From assembly GCA_965153355.1 (NCBI GenBank), contig OZ231126.1, positions 24,304,001-24,368,000 of the forward strand: a stretch of DNA of 64,000 bases, in the 5' to 3' direction. How positions within the stretch are numbered: the stretch's first letter is position 1; every line of letters starts with the position of its first letter. The stretch is from Flaccisagitta enflata (Eukaryota > Chaetognatha > Sagittoidea > Aphragmophora). Made by a program: the position numbers and the translations under genes. Below, piece after piece: positions 52,920 to 64,000 of this stretch. The notes under the pieces were generated by a model, which was not told where the DNA came from, ran no database searches, and saw only the letters and a program-made list of their open reading frames with translations.

Positions 52920-53229
52920 AGAAAATTAGACGTCATTGTACGTGGAAGAGTAAATTCACTTCATTTTTCTATTTTGCCCCACAAAATGTCAAAAATTGGA
53001 GAAGAAAAATTTTACAATGACGCAGTGTTCGGGAAGAAGAAATGTCATGCGTTATTACAATTTTTTAGATATTTCTTGAATTATTTTTCTATAATTTTTT
53101 TTTATTGAAAATTATTTTTCATTTGTTTAACAACAAATTTTTGCATAGATAACCTCTGACATACAAGTTTGATGTACATTATGTAATACATAAAGTAGAA
53201 AAAAGAAGATTTTTTAAAGAAATTTTTAC
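52920..53229. other. No gene seen
   Basis: AT-rich unassigned sequence leading into a foldback. Confidence 0.4.
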
Positions 53230-53410
53230 TTATCATATTACTTCTGTTAAATGAAATTATATCAGTGCTTACAAATAAAGAAATTTGCATTTCCAAAAAC
53301 ATGACCTCTTTTTAAAAACATATAAAAGAAAGGGCCATGTTCTTAGAAATGCAAAATTTTCTTTACTGAGGCCGTGATATAATTTTATCTATCAATGTTT
53401 TTAAATTTTG
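53230..53410. repeat. Foldback, ~80-bp arms
   Basis: Left 'aaattatatcagtg', 'aaagaaatttgcatttcc' and 'aaacatgacc' pair with reverse-complemented right 'aaattatatcacgg', 'aaagaaaattttgcatttc' and 'gaacatggcc'. Confidence 0.7.
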
Positions 53411-54027
53411 TTTACTATTTTTCTAAGGAATTCAAATATTCAATTTTCATTGCTGATTGCTATGAAACAATAGTCAGCATTCTGGATTTAAAAATATTAT
53501 AAAAACACCTTATACATAACATCAAAAATACTTAACAGAAATCCCAATAATATAATATAATATTTTTATTATACATCTATATTACAAACAAAAAGTAAAA
53601 TGAAACCAAAATTTCCTGTTCCTGTACACCATGGCTTATTGCAAGACGACTTTTCTTTTCTTCGCTAGTCAAGCGTTTGTTTTTTTCGTCTAACTCTCTG
53701 TTCAAGAAAATGTTTTGCTCTCGTAAGACGTCCTCGTTGTTGTTGTTGTTGTTGTTAACCGGGGGAGTCTACCCGGGAAGACGTCCTTGTCTCCTACTCT
53801 TGCGTCAGGAATCACGGGCCGTGTCACTGGCGCCGAAGCTGCTGGATACTTGGATACTCGAAGTTCTGAGAGAGGAAACTGTCAAGCGCAGCGATACATA
53901 CTTTTGCCGGAGACGCTGGATGTACCCTGAATTATTTGTTAGTCATCCCATCTTTATACTTAGTAAAATTTTTTCAATAGTTTCATGATTGATCGTGATT
54001 TTTTATGTTCATTTCTGCACCCTTGAG
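53411..54027. other. No gene called
   Basis: AT-rich to ~53600. 53735-53940 has more balanced composition and an open frame (LAPKLLDTWILEVLREETVK), but no family or splice support. Confidence 0.35.
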
Positions 54028-54142
54028 GGCATTTTCTTTCAAAGATTGAGGGCATTTTCTTTCAAAGATTGAGGGCAGCGGTCCGTAGACTATAACAGCT
54101 CACGCGCAACGGTCCGTAGACTATAACAGCTCACGCGCAACT
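54028..54142 (+). repeat. Two short tandem duplications
   Basis: 'gagggcattttctttcaaag' is duplicated near 54025-54070. 'cggtccgtagactataacag' with 'ctcacgcgcaa' (32 bp) is duplicated at 54079-54141. Confidence 0.9.
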
Positions 54143-54234
54143 TCTCTCGCACGACTCGCACCTAGCTTACTCCACCATATGACAATGTGAAAGTTGGAAA
54201 GGTCTTGGCAAGAATGAACTTCAGCCATTGTAAA

Positions 54235-54357
54235 AACAAGGCCGGATACACGGCTACAGCAGTCGTCATTGCTGGTGGATAAACCGTGAAAAAAGCTGGC
54301 GACGGGCCGACGGACCGACGGACAGGGCAGGTTGTGGAGTCGCGTGCACGCGACAAA
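54235..54357 (+). mobile_element. Helentron-like repeat H20
   Basis: AACAAGGCCGGATACACGGC start, a short GACG/GACC tract, and perfect palindrome GTCGCGTGCACGCGAC followed by AAACAA. The 5' subterminal motif is decayed. Confidence 0.7.
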
Positions 54358-54359
54358 CA

Positions 54360-54839
54360 ATGAAATTGCGCTGCGGGAACAACATAGATCATTTGGGTCA
54401 TTTCTGCTGCCCGTCGATTTCATGACCATGTTTATTTTCCCACCGCTAATGAAAAGGGTTGACTGTTTTGTCTCTCGCCATTTTTCGCCAAATCGAAGAC
54501 GATTTTTAAAAACAGATTTAGAATCAGCAAAGCTCAATCTACAAGGCTTGTAGGCGAACATGACCACACGGTTCTCTGATTCTGGTCAAAACGAGGTTTT
54601 CTAAGCATCTTTTTATTTTCTGTTAATTATTACAATTTTCATCGCCAAAAAAAGCACTGTGGTCTGACTCTGTGATAAATTAAGCAAAGTCTGATAAAAA
54701 TAATGATGTTTTCCTAAATTTTGTAGCAGCTAGGCAAGGGTCGAGGAACATTAAAATTTCTGACAACTTTTTTCTCTCCCTCAATCTCTCTAAGTTGGCG
54801 CGTTTTAGTAGCCTACTTATAGTATAAGAGACAAAACTC
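54360..54839. other. No gene seen
   Basis: Unassigned sequence between H20 and the (ATTC)n array. Confidence 0.4.
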
Positions 54840-55150
54840 GATACCACAGATTGATTCATTTATTCGTTAATTTGTTCATCCATTCATTTACGTAATCATT
54901 CATACATTCATTCATTCATTCATTCATTCATTCATTCATTCATTCATTCATTCACTCATTCATTCATTTATTCTTTCATTCGTTCGTTCGTTCGTTCGTT
55001 CATCCATTCATTCATTCATCCATTCATTCATTCATTCATTCATTCATTCATTCATTAATTCATTCATTCATTCATTCATTCATTCATTCATTCATTCATT
55101 CATTATTTCATTATTTCATTATTTCATTATTTCATTCGTTCGTTTTTTCG
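54840..55150 (+). repeat. (ATTC)n array with ATTT and GTTC variants
   Basis: Around 65 tetranucleotide units, ending in (ATTT CATT)n. Confidence 0.95.
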
Positions 55151-55189
55151 TTCACCCATTCTTTCTTTCATCCCCTCGTTCCTTCAATC

Positions 55190-55720
55190 TTTCTATCACC
55201 CATCTGCAAGCCTCGTTAGCCTTCTTATACTAGTTATAGTTATTGCCCACCAACAGTTGAGCTTGGCACAATGCTCCCCATACCATGGAATTCAGTATAT
55301 CGTGTAGTTTATAAGCTGCAATATTGATGAAATGCATTCTATGCTGATTCACTGTAATTTTGGATCATTGCATTGGTTACTCAGAAATACTCGGTCTTAG
55401 ATAATGATAGCCTCAACTGCAGACCTGTTCAAATAATGCCGTCTTACTTGCATTTACCCGTCGACATCGAGTGCCGCGAAATCTAAAGAGAATCAATCGT
55501 AGGTGATCGCTCGGTCAAATTAGCTTAGATAACAACGGCGAGCTTTGCTTGGATTTCCTTGTGAACCTACCGCATTCTGACGGCCGGAATAAACGAACAG
55601 ATTGTACAATATTGATCGAAGAAGCTGAGAACGCCTTCCGATATCACATTTCATCACTAAACCTTCTGCTTTCTTCTACTTTCTTTATCCTTTCTTTCAA
55701 TCATCCATTACTTGTGACTC
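55190..55720. other. No gene called
   Basis: Unassigned sequence. A 38-codon coding-like stretch lies at ~55549-55662 (SDGRNKRTDCTILIEEAENA), but it is too short to support. Confidence 0.35.
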
Positions 55721-55722
55721 TC

Positions 55723-55868
<146 letters not shown>

Positions 55869-56022
55869 AGTCATAAGGCAGAACAATTAATTGTTTTATT
55901 CAACATCAACTAGTTCGACAAATATTGACCTCGCCAGGATTTTCTAGTTTGATTTAAAAAGTTGCAATCACACTTATCATGTCCACTGATGCTGTTGCAC
56001 TTTTTACTTGTGTCGTAAGATT

Positions 56023-56364
56023 TTAAAGATTAATTCTCATTAAAATTTTTGTTCCCCTGAATAAAGTCAATGCATTTGATACACAGTAATCATCCAAGGA
56101 ATCAGGTCTTTCAATCGAAATGAAAAACTGTTGTTTCAGAAATTCAAAGTTACATTCTTTTGTTTGCCGTTTTAAAGAGCTTGAGCTACAGGGACAAAGT
56201 TCTTCAAAAAAATTTTGTGTAGGATAATTTGTCATTTTAAAAGGGTCATAGCTTCTCCAGGGAGCCCATGTATCTAAGGTAGACGGTGTCGCTAAACTTT
56301 TTCCAAAGATAGTATGACTGGAATGAAACATCAATGAATCACCATTTTCATTCTGACAGGCTCC
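56023..56364 (-). CDS. Unidentified coding-like exon
   Basis: After a possible acceptor (gagcctgtcag) the minus-strand frame reads NENGDSLMFHSSHTIFGKSL, TWAPWRSYDPFKMTNYPTQN, FFEELCPCSSSSLKRQTKEC, FEFLKQQFFISIERPDSLDD and then YCVSNALTLFRGTKIL, with a stop at 56023. Composition is balanced and not repeat-derived, with Cys in CPC and two further sites. I do not recognise the family. It could be a host exon or part of an old element. Confidence 0.35.
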   Translation of the reverse strand, partial: GACQNENGDSLMFHSSHTIFGKSLATPSTLDTWAPWRSYDPFKMTNYPTQNFFEELCPCSSSSLKRQTKECNFEFLKQQFFISIERPDSLDDYCVSNALTLFRGTKILMRINL

Positions 56365-56445
56365 TTTTGTTTAATCCAAATGCAAACAAGGAGCTTAATT
56401 GAATGGAGAAGCTATTTTGATATTAACTAGCGATGGTTAAACACG

Positions 56446-56599
56446 TTTTTTAGTTGCGGACACGCAACTCTTTAAGAGGCTTTGTCCGTCCGTTGGTCAG
56501 TCGGTCCGTCGGTCCGTCCGTCCGTAACCATCGAGTCGAAAAGTGGGAAAACGCGCATTTCCGCCCCTGCAACTGATGGCCGTGTATCCGGCCTTGTTT
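56446..56599 (-). mobile_element. Helentron-like repeat H21 (TTGCGG subfamily)
   Basis: TTTTTAGTTGCGGACACGCAAC, 'aagaggctttgtcc', GGTC/CCGT tract, 'gaaaagtgggaaaacgc', 'cgcccctgcaactgatgg', CCGTGTATCCGGCCTTGTTT. It is nearly the same as H5, but the inner CCCACCCGTCCG block is deleted. Confidence 0.75.
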
Positions 56600-56659
56600 C
56601 TGTAAAATTCCAAAAGAGCTCAGAAAATGAGTTTTCACGTTGTATCAACGGAAAAGAAG

Positions 56660-56705
56660 TGAGAGAGAGAAAGAAACAGAGAGAAAGAAACAGAGAGAAA
56701 GAAAC

Positions 56706-56765
<60 letters not shown>
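56660..56765 (+). repeat. GAAACAGA / (GA)n array
   Basis: Three 'gagagaaagaaaca' units, then (GA)n to 56763. Confidence 0.95.
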
Positions 56766-56766
<1 letters not shown>

Positions 56767-57600
56767 AACCAACAGACAGAGCGACAGAGAGACAGACAGA
56801 TAGACAAATCGAAAATATTGTTTCCCGAGCTTTTAGCGTGTCGCAACAAAGAAATCTTTTGTCTCGATTTGCATAACTCGATCGCCAAGTTCCGTTTTAG
56901 CAGATTTTTCCTCTTCTTTTCTTTCTCTTTTTTCGAGTGTCTCTGCGAAAATGATATTATAGTTTTAAACCTTGATCTGTGCAGATGCACAGTTTTTTGC
57001 TCATTAACCCTCTTTTCCGTATTGCTGTCGGGTATTAGCTATTGACTAACTTTGAAATAGTCTTCTTTGCTGTTCATCAATGATTTCTATTTGCCAATAT
57101 CGGCAAGCAATCAGCATCGGCTATTCTAAAGAGAGAAACCTTGTTGTGTCGTCCAACCGCATATTGTACTTTTGTTTAATTTTCGTATTTGCATCATCAT
57201 TACCTGCTGTACGCGCTACATGAATTTCATGTGAAGTAAATGGATGTATATTGAGGCAGGCGCATACAATCACCATTAATTTCCCCTCTAGCCCACGACA
57301 AAGTGAACCTATAAAATGACCTCTCTCGTTCGACGATGATTGCATACTGCAAAAGCGCTGTTACCTCGAAGTCAATATTCTTTCAAAATTTGCGGCGCCG
57401 TCTTTTGAAGTTGGTTCTACCTGCATTGACCCCCTCCCGGAGTCTACACCCTTTCTTTCAACGCCTCTCAGCATCTCAGCGTGCTTCTTTCTGGCAATGC
57501 GTGCGTCTTTCTTGATACATGACGGTTGTTTTTTTTTCTCACTTTCTTTCTGTCTTTCTTCTGTCTTTCTCTCTATCTTTCATTAATTTTTTCGGTCTTT
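56766..57600. other. No gene called
   Basis: Unassigned sequence. The minus-strand frame 57121-57345 has mixed composition (FTSHEIHVARTAGNDDANTK) but no recognised domain. Confidence 0.35.
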
Positions 57601-57609
57601 CTCTCATAT

Positions 57610-57673
<64 letters not shown>

Positions 57674-57749
57674 GCTTGCTTGCTTGCTTGCTTGCTTTCT
57701 TTTTTTCTTTCTTTCTCTCTTTCTTTCTTTCTTTCTTTCTTTCTTTTTT

Positions 57750-57781
<32 letters not shown>

Positions 57782-57786
57782 TTTTT

Positions 57787-57830
<44 letters not shown>

Positions 57831-57832
57831 TT

Positions 57833-57880
<48 letters not shown>

Positions 57881-57882
57881 TT

Positions 57883-57930
<48 letters not shown>

Positions 57931-57990
57931 TCCTTCTTCTTTTTCTTTCTTTTTTCCTTTTTTCCTTTTTTTCCTTATCTTTCTTTCTTC
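57601..57990 (+). repeat. (TTTC)n array
   Basis: ~90 TTTC units with one TTGC block at 57672-57695 and TTTTTT breaks. Confidence 0.97.
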
Positions 57991-58159
57991 CCACCTAATT
58001 CATTTTCACATTAGGTCGACGTGTGCAATTACTGCGTGTGGCTTCGTCTGTGCAAAATCTCTTATTCGAAGCAGTTCCTGATTTTTTTCACTTCACAACG
58101 GTTTTTTTCTTCATCTTAGTGACAAAATGAACTTTCTTCCCGATGAACATCTGTCAAGT

Positions 58160-58518
<359 letters not shown>

Positions 58519-58796
58519 GTAGTCATGTCGAAGCTCCATTGCATTGATTCATATCGCAATCAAGCTGTAAAGGCAGCAGAATGGGTGCGTGAAGTGAGAA
58601 AAGGGTGAAGCGCATTGGAGCGTGTCTTTCAACTTCGAGAGAAATGGTCGTTGTTGTTTCTGTTTCTGACACCCATAACTCATAACCGTGGTCTCCTTGT
58701 GAGAGACGAATGTTGTTGCCTTTATCGCTACTCCATAAATGCATCGATGGTGTCCTCGCTACCGGTACCCATGGGTCTTTATTCCGTCTTTGTTTG

Positions 58797-58935
58797 TTTT
58801 TTAGTTGCGGATGCGCGCCTCAACACCTTGCCGTGTCGGTCCGTCCTTCCGTCGGCCCGTCGGTCCGTAACATCTTAGAAACTGCTCCTTCCCAACTGTC
58901 CGCGACTGGATTGCCGTGTATCTGGCCTAGTTTTT
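58797..58935 (-). mobile_element. Helentron-like repeat H22
   Basis: TTTTTTAGTTGCGGATGCGC, GGTC/CCGT tract, 'ctgctccttcccaactgtcc', 'gcgactggattgccgtgtat' and 'ctggcctagtttt'. The inner GTCCGCGACT differs from the outer AGTTGCGGA by one position. Confidence 0.65.
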
Positions 58936-59547
58936 CCTGACACACTAACTTAAAACTTTTGTCCTTGCATCGATTAGGGCTGATATTGTTGACAAAGGCG
59001 TCAGCCATGAATGAGATGAATCTTTGCGTGTACACTTACTACTGTATAGCACGTTTTATCATCTACCTCCGATTCACGTTGTCGTGCCGCAAAAGGTAGA
59101 TGTTTCTTCTGCTTGCAACGCCGGTGACTATGGTATCGTGAACTTTTTGTGCCAACTTGAATAATTCATTTACCTTTACAATTTCCGTTCAGAATAGTCT
59201 CCGCTGTATACCCCTCGACCCGACTCAGAGACCCCTCTTCGGCTCTCCCCTTCAATTAATCAAAACGCTCTCTAACCCCCGCCACCCCCCTCCCTTGCCC
59301 CCCCCCCCCTGCAACCCCAAATCGATATCGATGTTCATCTCTTTTCCTTGGTCCCTCGCCTATTGTACATCAGACCGCCAGTGGCGCTTCGCCTTACGTC
59401 ACACGGTCATGAAAGGTGAGAAAAGCACGCGCTCGGCTCGTGCACGTGCTTTACTGTACACGTGGGTCACATGGTTGATAAGCACGATCGGAGGGGCGCG
59501 TCAAAATAAAAAAAACCAAAAACAGAAAGACAGAAAGATAGAAAGAA
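58936..59547. other. No gene seen
   Basis: Unassigned. Includes a C-rich run at 59280-59316. Confidence 0.4.
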
Positions 59548-59558
59548 AGTAAGAAGGA

Positions 59559-59654
<96 letters not shown>

Positions 59655-59665
59655 GAGAAAGAGAG
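59548..59665 (+). repeat. (GAAA)n array
   Basis: About 26 GAAA units. Confidence 0.97.
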
Positions 59666-61550
59666 AAAGACAAAAAGAAAAAAAGAAAGACAGATAGTAA
59701 GAAAAAAGATTAAGAAGAAGTAACAGGCCGGATAATCTTTCTGTAGCGGACAGAACTAGATAGGAGCCATGATCATTGATCAGTGATCATTTCAATGCAT
59801 TCAGGCAGCAGTGATACATATTTCCTTAGTTAGCAGCTAGTGACCCAACGAGTAACACACAACTGGCGGAATTATAACCGACATTGACAAAGGAACTTCA
59901 GAAACAACTATTCGCATATTCGCGGAATCCGATTTACAGGTTACGAGTGCGTGTACTTCAGATCTTACCCCCCCCCCTCTCGAGAACGCGTGAGGTGGTG
60001 GCACAGTGACACAGTGACGCGACGGGGAACGTTAAAAATGTAGGCCGACGGAGAGGGACTGATCTAAATCATTTTGCGGGCGCGTAACGAGCTTCGGATG
60101 CGTCTTTTATAACGAGCGTCTGATTACCGTCTCGGGAGAATGAATAATGAAGAACAGTTGCCATTTTTTCGATGACGTCGAGACGAAGAACAGAAAAGGA
60201 TTGCTCCTTTTCCCTTTCGCTTTCCCTTTCGCTCTCAGTCTTTCTCTCTTTCCCCTCATTTTATTTATCGGTGTCGCGGGACAAATTCATTTGCATTTCT
60301 TCTTTCTTACTTTCTTATTTTCTTTTTCTCTCTCTCTCTTCTTTCTTTCATTATTCTTCTTGGTTTTATTGGAAGAGAATCAGTGTATTGATTTTTTTGC
60401 TAGGTTTTTGATAGGTGTCTCTGCTTATCTGCTTATGGGACTAGGATTTTACAGGAAAAAGAGGTAGCAGAATGCACACCAGAGTTAGGGAAGACATTGT
60501 CATTAGCACACATGCAAATAGCCCAAATTGGTCAGGGTCAGGAGTGGCGAAACAGGGGCACATACTTTGTTATGCCTCGGAACTATAACACAAAAGTCGG
60601 ACTTATAGGATTTGTCTTGAAAAAATTGGAAAAGAAGAAAAAAATAAGGCGGAAAATGGAAAAATTAGAAGGATAAACAGAGGTGGTAGTTTTGATCACT
60701 TTACTTTTGTTGTGGGAACTCATTTTCCATGAATTGAAAAGAAAAATGCAGAAAACTAGCAGTTTTATGCAATATTTTCATAATAATAGTTGATCTTTAA
60801 AAGTCGGACTTATAGCGCTGCGAAAACTTGTGCCCTGGACCTATAGAATTTTCTGCCACCCTGGTCGGGGTAAACAAGTTGTCTAAAGTGATTTTCTAGA
60901 TATGGCCATCCGCTCTTCCTCCGGTTTTCGACCAACTTTTATGTGTCATATACATCTGTGCATATATATTTGCATCACCACCACCCTCATCTCTCCTTTC
61001 TCTCGCAAGGATGTGAATTCTTCCAACCCCCAACTAAGCCCTCAGCTTGACCCTCAGTTCAGAATTCTTTTCTTTTCACCTTGGCACTTTCTGGTTTCTT
61101 TCTGTCAGCGTCTCTTGAATCTTGATCATATGCAGATGTGCACCGTGGAAAAAAAAAGAATAAAAGACCTGCATCTCCTCTCTCATCCGCTTTTCCCCAT
61201 TCTTGGTCTTTTTCTGTCACATTTTCGATGTGCAAAGTGACAGAACCCTCACGTTTCCATCAAAGGTTTGGGCGTGGAGGAAAACATGGGGAGGAACGGC
61301 AATGAATGGAGGAGGAGAAAGTGGGAGAGAGGAAGAGGAGGAAGAGGAGGAGGACAAGCGAGAATTAGGAAATAGCATCATTCCAAGTCTTCAGTCTTGC
61401 TGACTCACCGATTTTGGTTTCCAAACGCGAAGTTATGTCTGAGATTTTTGAGTAAGTTACATGCCGTTGAGGAGTATTGAACAAGGAGACGTGATCGAAT
61501 TAAGTTTTTTCTTCATTTACTTTCTCTCTCTGTCTCTCTGTCTCTTTGTC
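59666..61550. other. No gene called
   Basis: Unassigned. 'aacaggccggataatc' at 59720 may be a decayed H start. The plus frame 60147-60467 is hydrophobic and T-rich and not convincing. Pyrimidine-biased stretches occur at 60190-60365 and 60960-61100. Confidence 0.35.
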
Positions 61551-61559
61551 TCACAGTCT

Positions 61560-61665
<106 letters not shown>

Positions 61666-61849
61666 TTTCTCACCTTTGCCTCTCCAATATACATCTTTCT
61701 CTGCCCCTCTCCTTTCCTCTTTCGCCTTTTTTCTTCTCCCCGGGCGGTCGTGAGGAGAGGCTCCATCTGTTTGTCCGTTTTGTTAACATTTGTTTCTCAG
61801 TTTGTTTCCATATCTCCGTTTCTAATCCGGGATTAGAGATCGGAGACAA

Positions 61850-62017
61850 ATAAACCGGCCAAGACGAAGGAGGTCCACAAAGTTGCACAGAGATCGAGCA
61901 TGTCTTGCCCCGCTGTCGGTAGACGAAAATATTGGTGCGAACTGTCTCTCGTTTTTGGAGGGATGGAGCCGGGCAGATGGTTACGAGTAAAATGAGAAAG
62001 CAGGCGATGGAAATCAT
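61850..62017 (-). CDS. Candidate first exon of a secreted protein
   Basis: The minus-strand ATG at 62017 opens a frame beginning MISIACFLILLVTICPAPSL, a good signal peptide, then QKRETVRTNIFVYRQRGKTC and SISVQLCGPPSSWPV. It lies between (GAA)n and (CT)n arrays, and the frame runs on into low-complexity sequence, so a splice donor near 61850 is likely but weak (TTGGCCG-gtttat). Family not recognised. Confidence 0.35.
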
Positions 62018-62019
62018 AA

Positions 62020-62330
62020 GATAAACAGAAGAAGAAGAAGAAGAAGAAGAAGAAGAAGAAGAAGAAGAAGATAAAGAAAAAAAGAAAAGAAAAAAGAAAA
62101 GAAAAGAAAAGAAAAGAAAAGAAGAAAGAGATAAAGGAAGAAGAAGATGAAAAGAAAAGGAAGAAGAAGAAGAGGAGCGAAGAAAGAGGGCTGAAAAGAA
62201 AGAAGACGAAGAAGAGAAGAAGAAGAAGAAGAAGAAAGAAGAGAGAGGAAGAGAGAGGAGTAGAAGAGAGGAGGAGAGGAAGAAAAGAGAAGAAGAAGAG
62301 AAGAAAAAAGAAAAGAAAAGAAAAGAATAG
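62020..62330 (+). repeat. (GAA)n array beside M4
   Basis: GAA/GAAAA repeats with G-rich variants, followed at once by 'atagtcagagcgttacatgg', the same junction as beside M2 on the other strand. Confidence 0.97.
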
Positions 62331-62397
62331 TCAGAGCGTTACATGGTCAGCGTGCCATGCCCCTATGTTAGTTTATTTTGTTATTAGATGATGAGTG

Positions 62398-63203
62398 GGG
62401 CAGCGGCCCCAGAGGGGCCAATGACCTATGATTCCATACTGGACAATTGCTGGGTCTTTAATGCACCCATTTTGAGTCTAAATAGCCTGATTTGAGATTA
62501 ATTTCTGATTTAAGGTCTGAGATGCCTGATTTGAGATTTGAGAGGTTTAAGCTTCATTTGGGCTTGAAACCTGATCTTAGAAGTCCCTAGTTAAGGTCAG
62601 AGCCTGTTTGGCAAACTGGAAGGGAGGGCTGATGTGGGTCTGATAGGCCTAGTTTGAGGTCTCAAAGATCTGATTTTGGGTTTGAAAAGCCAGATTTGGA
62701 TCTGAGAGAACTGAAACTAAATACCCAAATACTGAATTAGGGTCTGGGAAGCGTTTGGTCTGAATAGCCTGATCAAGAAATCTAAAAAACCTGATAAAGG
62801 GTCTGTTAGGCCTAGATTTTAGATCTGAAAAACCCTGATTAGTTCTTAGAGGCCTGAATTGAGATTCAGAGGCCTAGTTGGGAGTCTGACCACTGACTTG
62901 GGAGTCTGGCAGAGCCTGATTGAGGCTCTGAAGACCTAGGGTGAGTCTGGAAGAGCCTGATTTGGATCCTAATAGGCCAGATTGGGGTCCTGAGAGGCCT
63001 AGATTGAGGTCTGGAAGCTCTGATTTGGATCTGAAGTAGGCCTGATTGGGAGTCTGAAAGGCCATTCCCGAGGCCCAGAGTTTATTTTCTATGAAGAGAG
63101 GGACAGGCGGACGGGCGGACGGACGGACGGATGGACGGACAGAAACCAGAAAATTTGCCCTGTGTGGAATCATAGGTCCTCGGCCCCTCCGAGGCCGCTG
63201 CCC
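62398..63203 (-). mobile_element. TIR element M4 (806 bp)
   Basis: Ends GGGCAGCGGCCCCAGAGGGG... / ...CCCCTCCGAGGCCGCTGCCC, continuing through 'ccaatgacctatgattcca'. (GGAC)n lies near the right end at 63105-63142. The interior is ~28 diverged 21-bp units of the type CTGATTTGGGTCTGAGAGGCC, the reverse complement of the M2 unit. Orientation is opposite to M1-M3. Confidence 0.85.
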
Positions 63204-63277
63204 AAACTAGTCATCCAAGTGCACATGGTCAAGCGGTACCGATGTACACCAAACTGATGATTAGCGGGCGGGGAGCA

Positions 63278-63758
63278 GGGCAGCGGCACGAGGGACGATG
63301 TCCTGTAGGACACAGGGTGAATTTCCAGATATACTGTGAGGGCATATTTGAGGACTTGAGTTGATTGATTGGAGAACAGTAATGAGATTAGGGATGAGGG
63401 CAGATTTGACCCTGAGAGGGTCATTTTGAGGGCTGAATTGAGACAGATATTAGGTTTGAGAGGTCTGATTTCAGGCCTGAAATGGTTGATTTTGGGCCTG
63501 ACAAGGCTGATCTAGTACCTTAGTGGGCTGATTTTGGGCTTGAGTGAGCTAATTTAAGATCTAGAAGCGCTGATTTTGGGCCTGAGAGGGGTGATTTTGG
63601 GTCTCAGAGGGCTGACTTGGGGCCTGGGAGGGCTGATTTGGGGTCTGGGCGATTTGGGGCCTGAGAGGGCCTCGGAGACGTGCGTACGTGCGGACATACG
63701 GAACGTCTGGAAATTCATCACATGTCCTACAAGGACATCGGCCTTGCAGGCGCTGCCC
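63278..63758 (-). mobile_element. TIR element M5 (481 bp)
   Basis: GGGCAGCGGCACGAGGGACG... / ...ATCGGCCTTGCAGGCGCTGCCC with 'gatgtcctgtaggacacag' inside. The left interior 'gagggcatatttgagg' matches M1 and M6, then 21-bp units CTGATTTTGGGCCTGAGAGGG follow. Confidence 0.8.
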
Positions 63759-63856
63759 AAGAAGGAAAAGAAGACAGAATCATCTAAAGATGCTTACACA
63801 TAGTCCATCAGTACCCCATTACCCTACTTGGAGTAGATCCTTGAAGTAGGTGAGCA

Positions 63857-64000
63857 GGGCACTGGCGGCCCCAAGGCCGATGTCTGTAGGACAGGTGAAT
63901 TCATACGTCCTGAGAGGGCATATTTGAGGGTAATTTTCCCGTGATATTCATTGGGAATTTTGCATTTTTCTCAATTTTTTTTCAATTTATATGTGTTATT
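63857..64000 (-). mobile_element. TIR element M6, cut by the window end
   Basis: GGGCACTGGCGGCCCCAAGG, 'ccgatgtctgtaggacag', 'cctgagagggcatatttgag', then 'attcattgggaattttgcat', the M1-type interior read in reverse. The right end lies outside the window. Confidence 0.75.

Overview
The window is animal nuclear DNA, almost certainly from an invertebrate. GT-AG introns, DUF229 alkaline-phosphatase-like genes, a Penelope-like retroelement, Tc1/mariner remains and Helitron/Helentron-like repeats all point that way. Nothing identifies the species. Only two protein-coding genes are well supported. Most of the rest is mobile-element sequence and very large microsatellite and minisatellite arrays, and most long open frames are artefacts of those arrays.

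Layout. 0.4-10.0 kb: a nine-exon DUF229 gene on the minus strand, whose introns are filled with (CA)n, (GA)n and repeat copies. 10.1-14.6 kb: a microsatellite-hosting repeat (called R3 here), apparently split by a decayed Penelope-like element that itself holds a TIR element (M1). 15.4-19.5 kb: a TA-flanked inverted-repeat composite with two foldbacks and two minisatellites. 20.0-22.6 kb: another R3 copy split cleanly by a 2-kb Helentron-like element. 22.5-25.6 kb: a second DUF229 gene, largely without introns. 26-30 kb: (GTT)n, (TTC)n, element M2, (GAAA)n and (CAAA)n. 31.6-33.2 kb: a 57-bp minisatellite interrupted by a Penelope fragment. 36-40 kb: Helentron-like copies, a Tc1/mariner transposase relic and a 595-bp TA-flanked MITE. 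40.8-43.8 kb: a 2,968-bp DNA transposon with ~150-bp TIRs, a 7-bp target duplication and a decayed ORF of a type I do not recognise. 44.0-45.4 kb: M3 and a 71-bp minisatellite. 46-62 kb: mostly unassigned sequence, microsatellites and short repeats, with a few unassigned coding-like ORFs. 62.4-64 kb: a tandem run of M4, M5 and M6.

Two families organise the repeats. Family H has about 22 short copies plus a 2-kb relative. In most copies the 5' subterminal motif matches an arm of the 3' hairpin, and the pair changes together between subfamilies. Family M has six copies and a one-ended fragment. It carries ~46-bp GC-rich TIRs, a (GTCC)-type microsatellite beside one end, and in most copies an internal 21-bp tandem repeat. 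Both families carry related tetranucleotide tracts, and R3 carries variable microsatellites at a fixed internal position, so much of the simple sequence here appears to travel with mobile elements.
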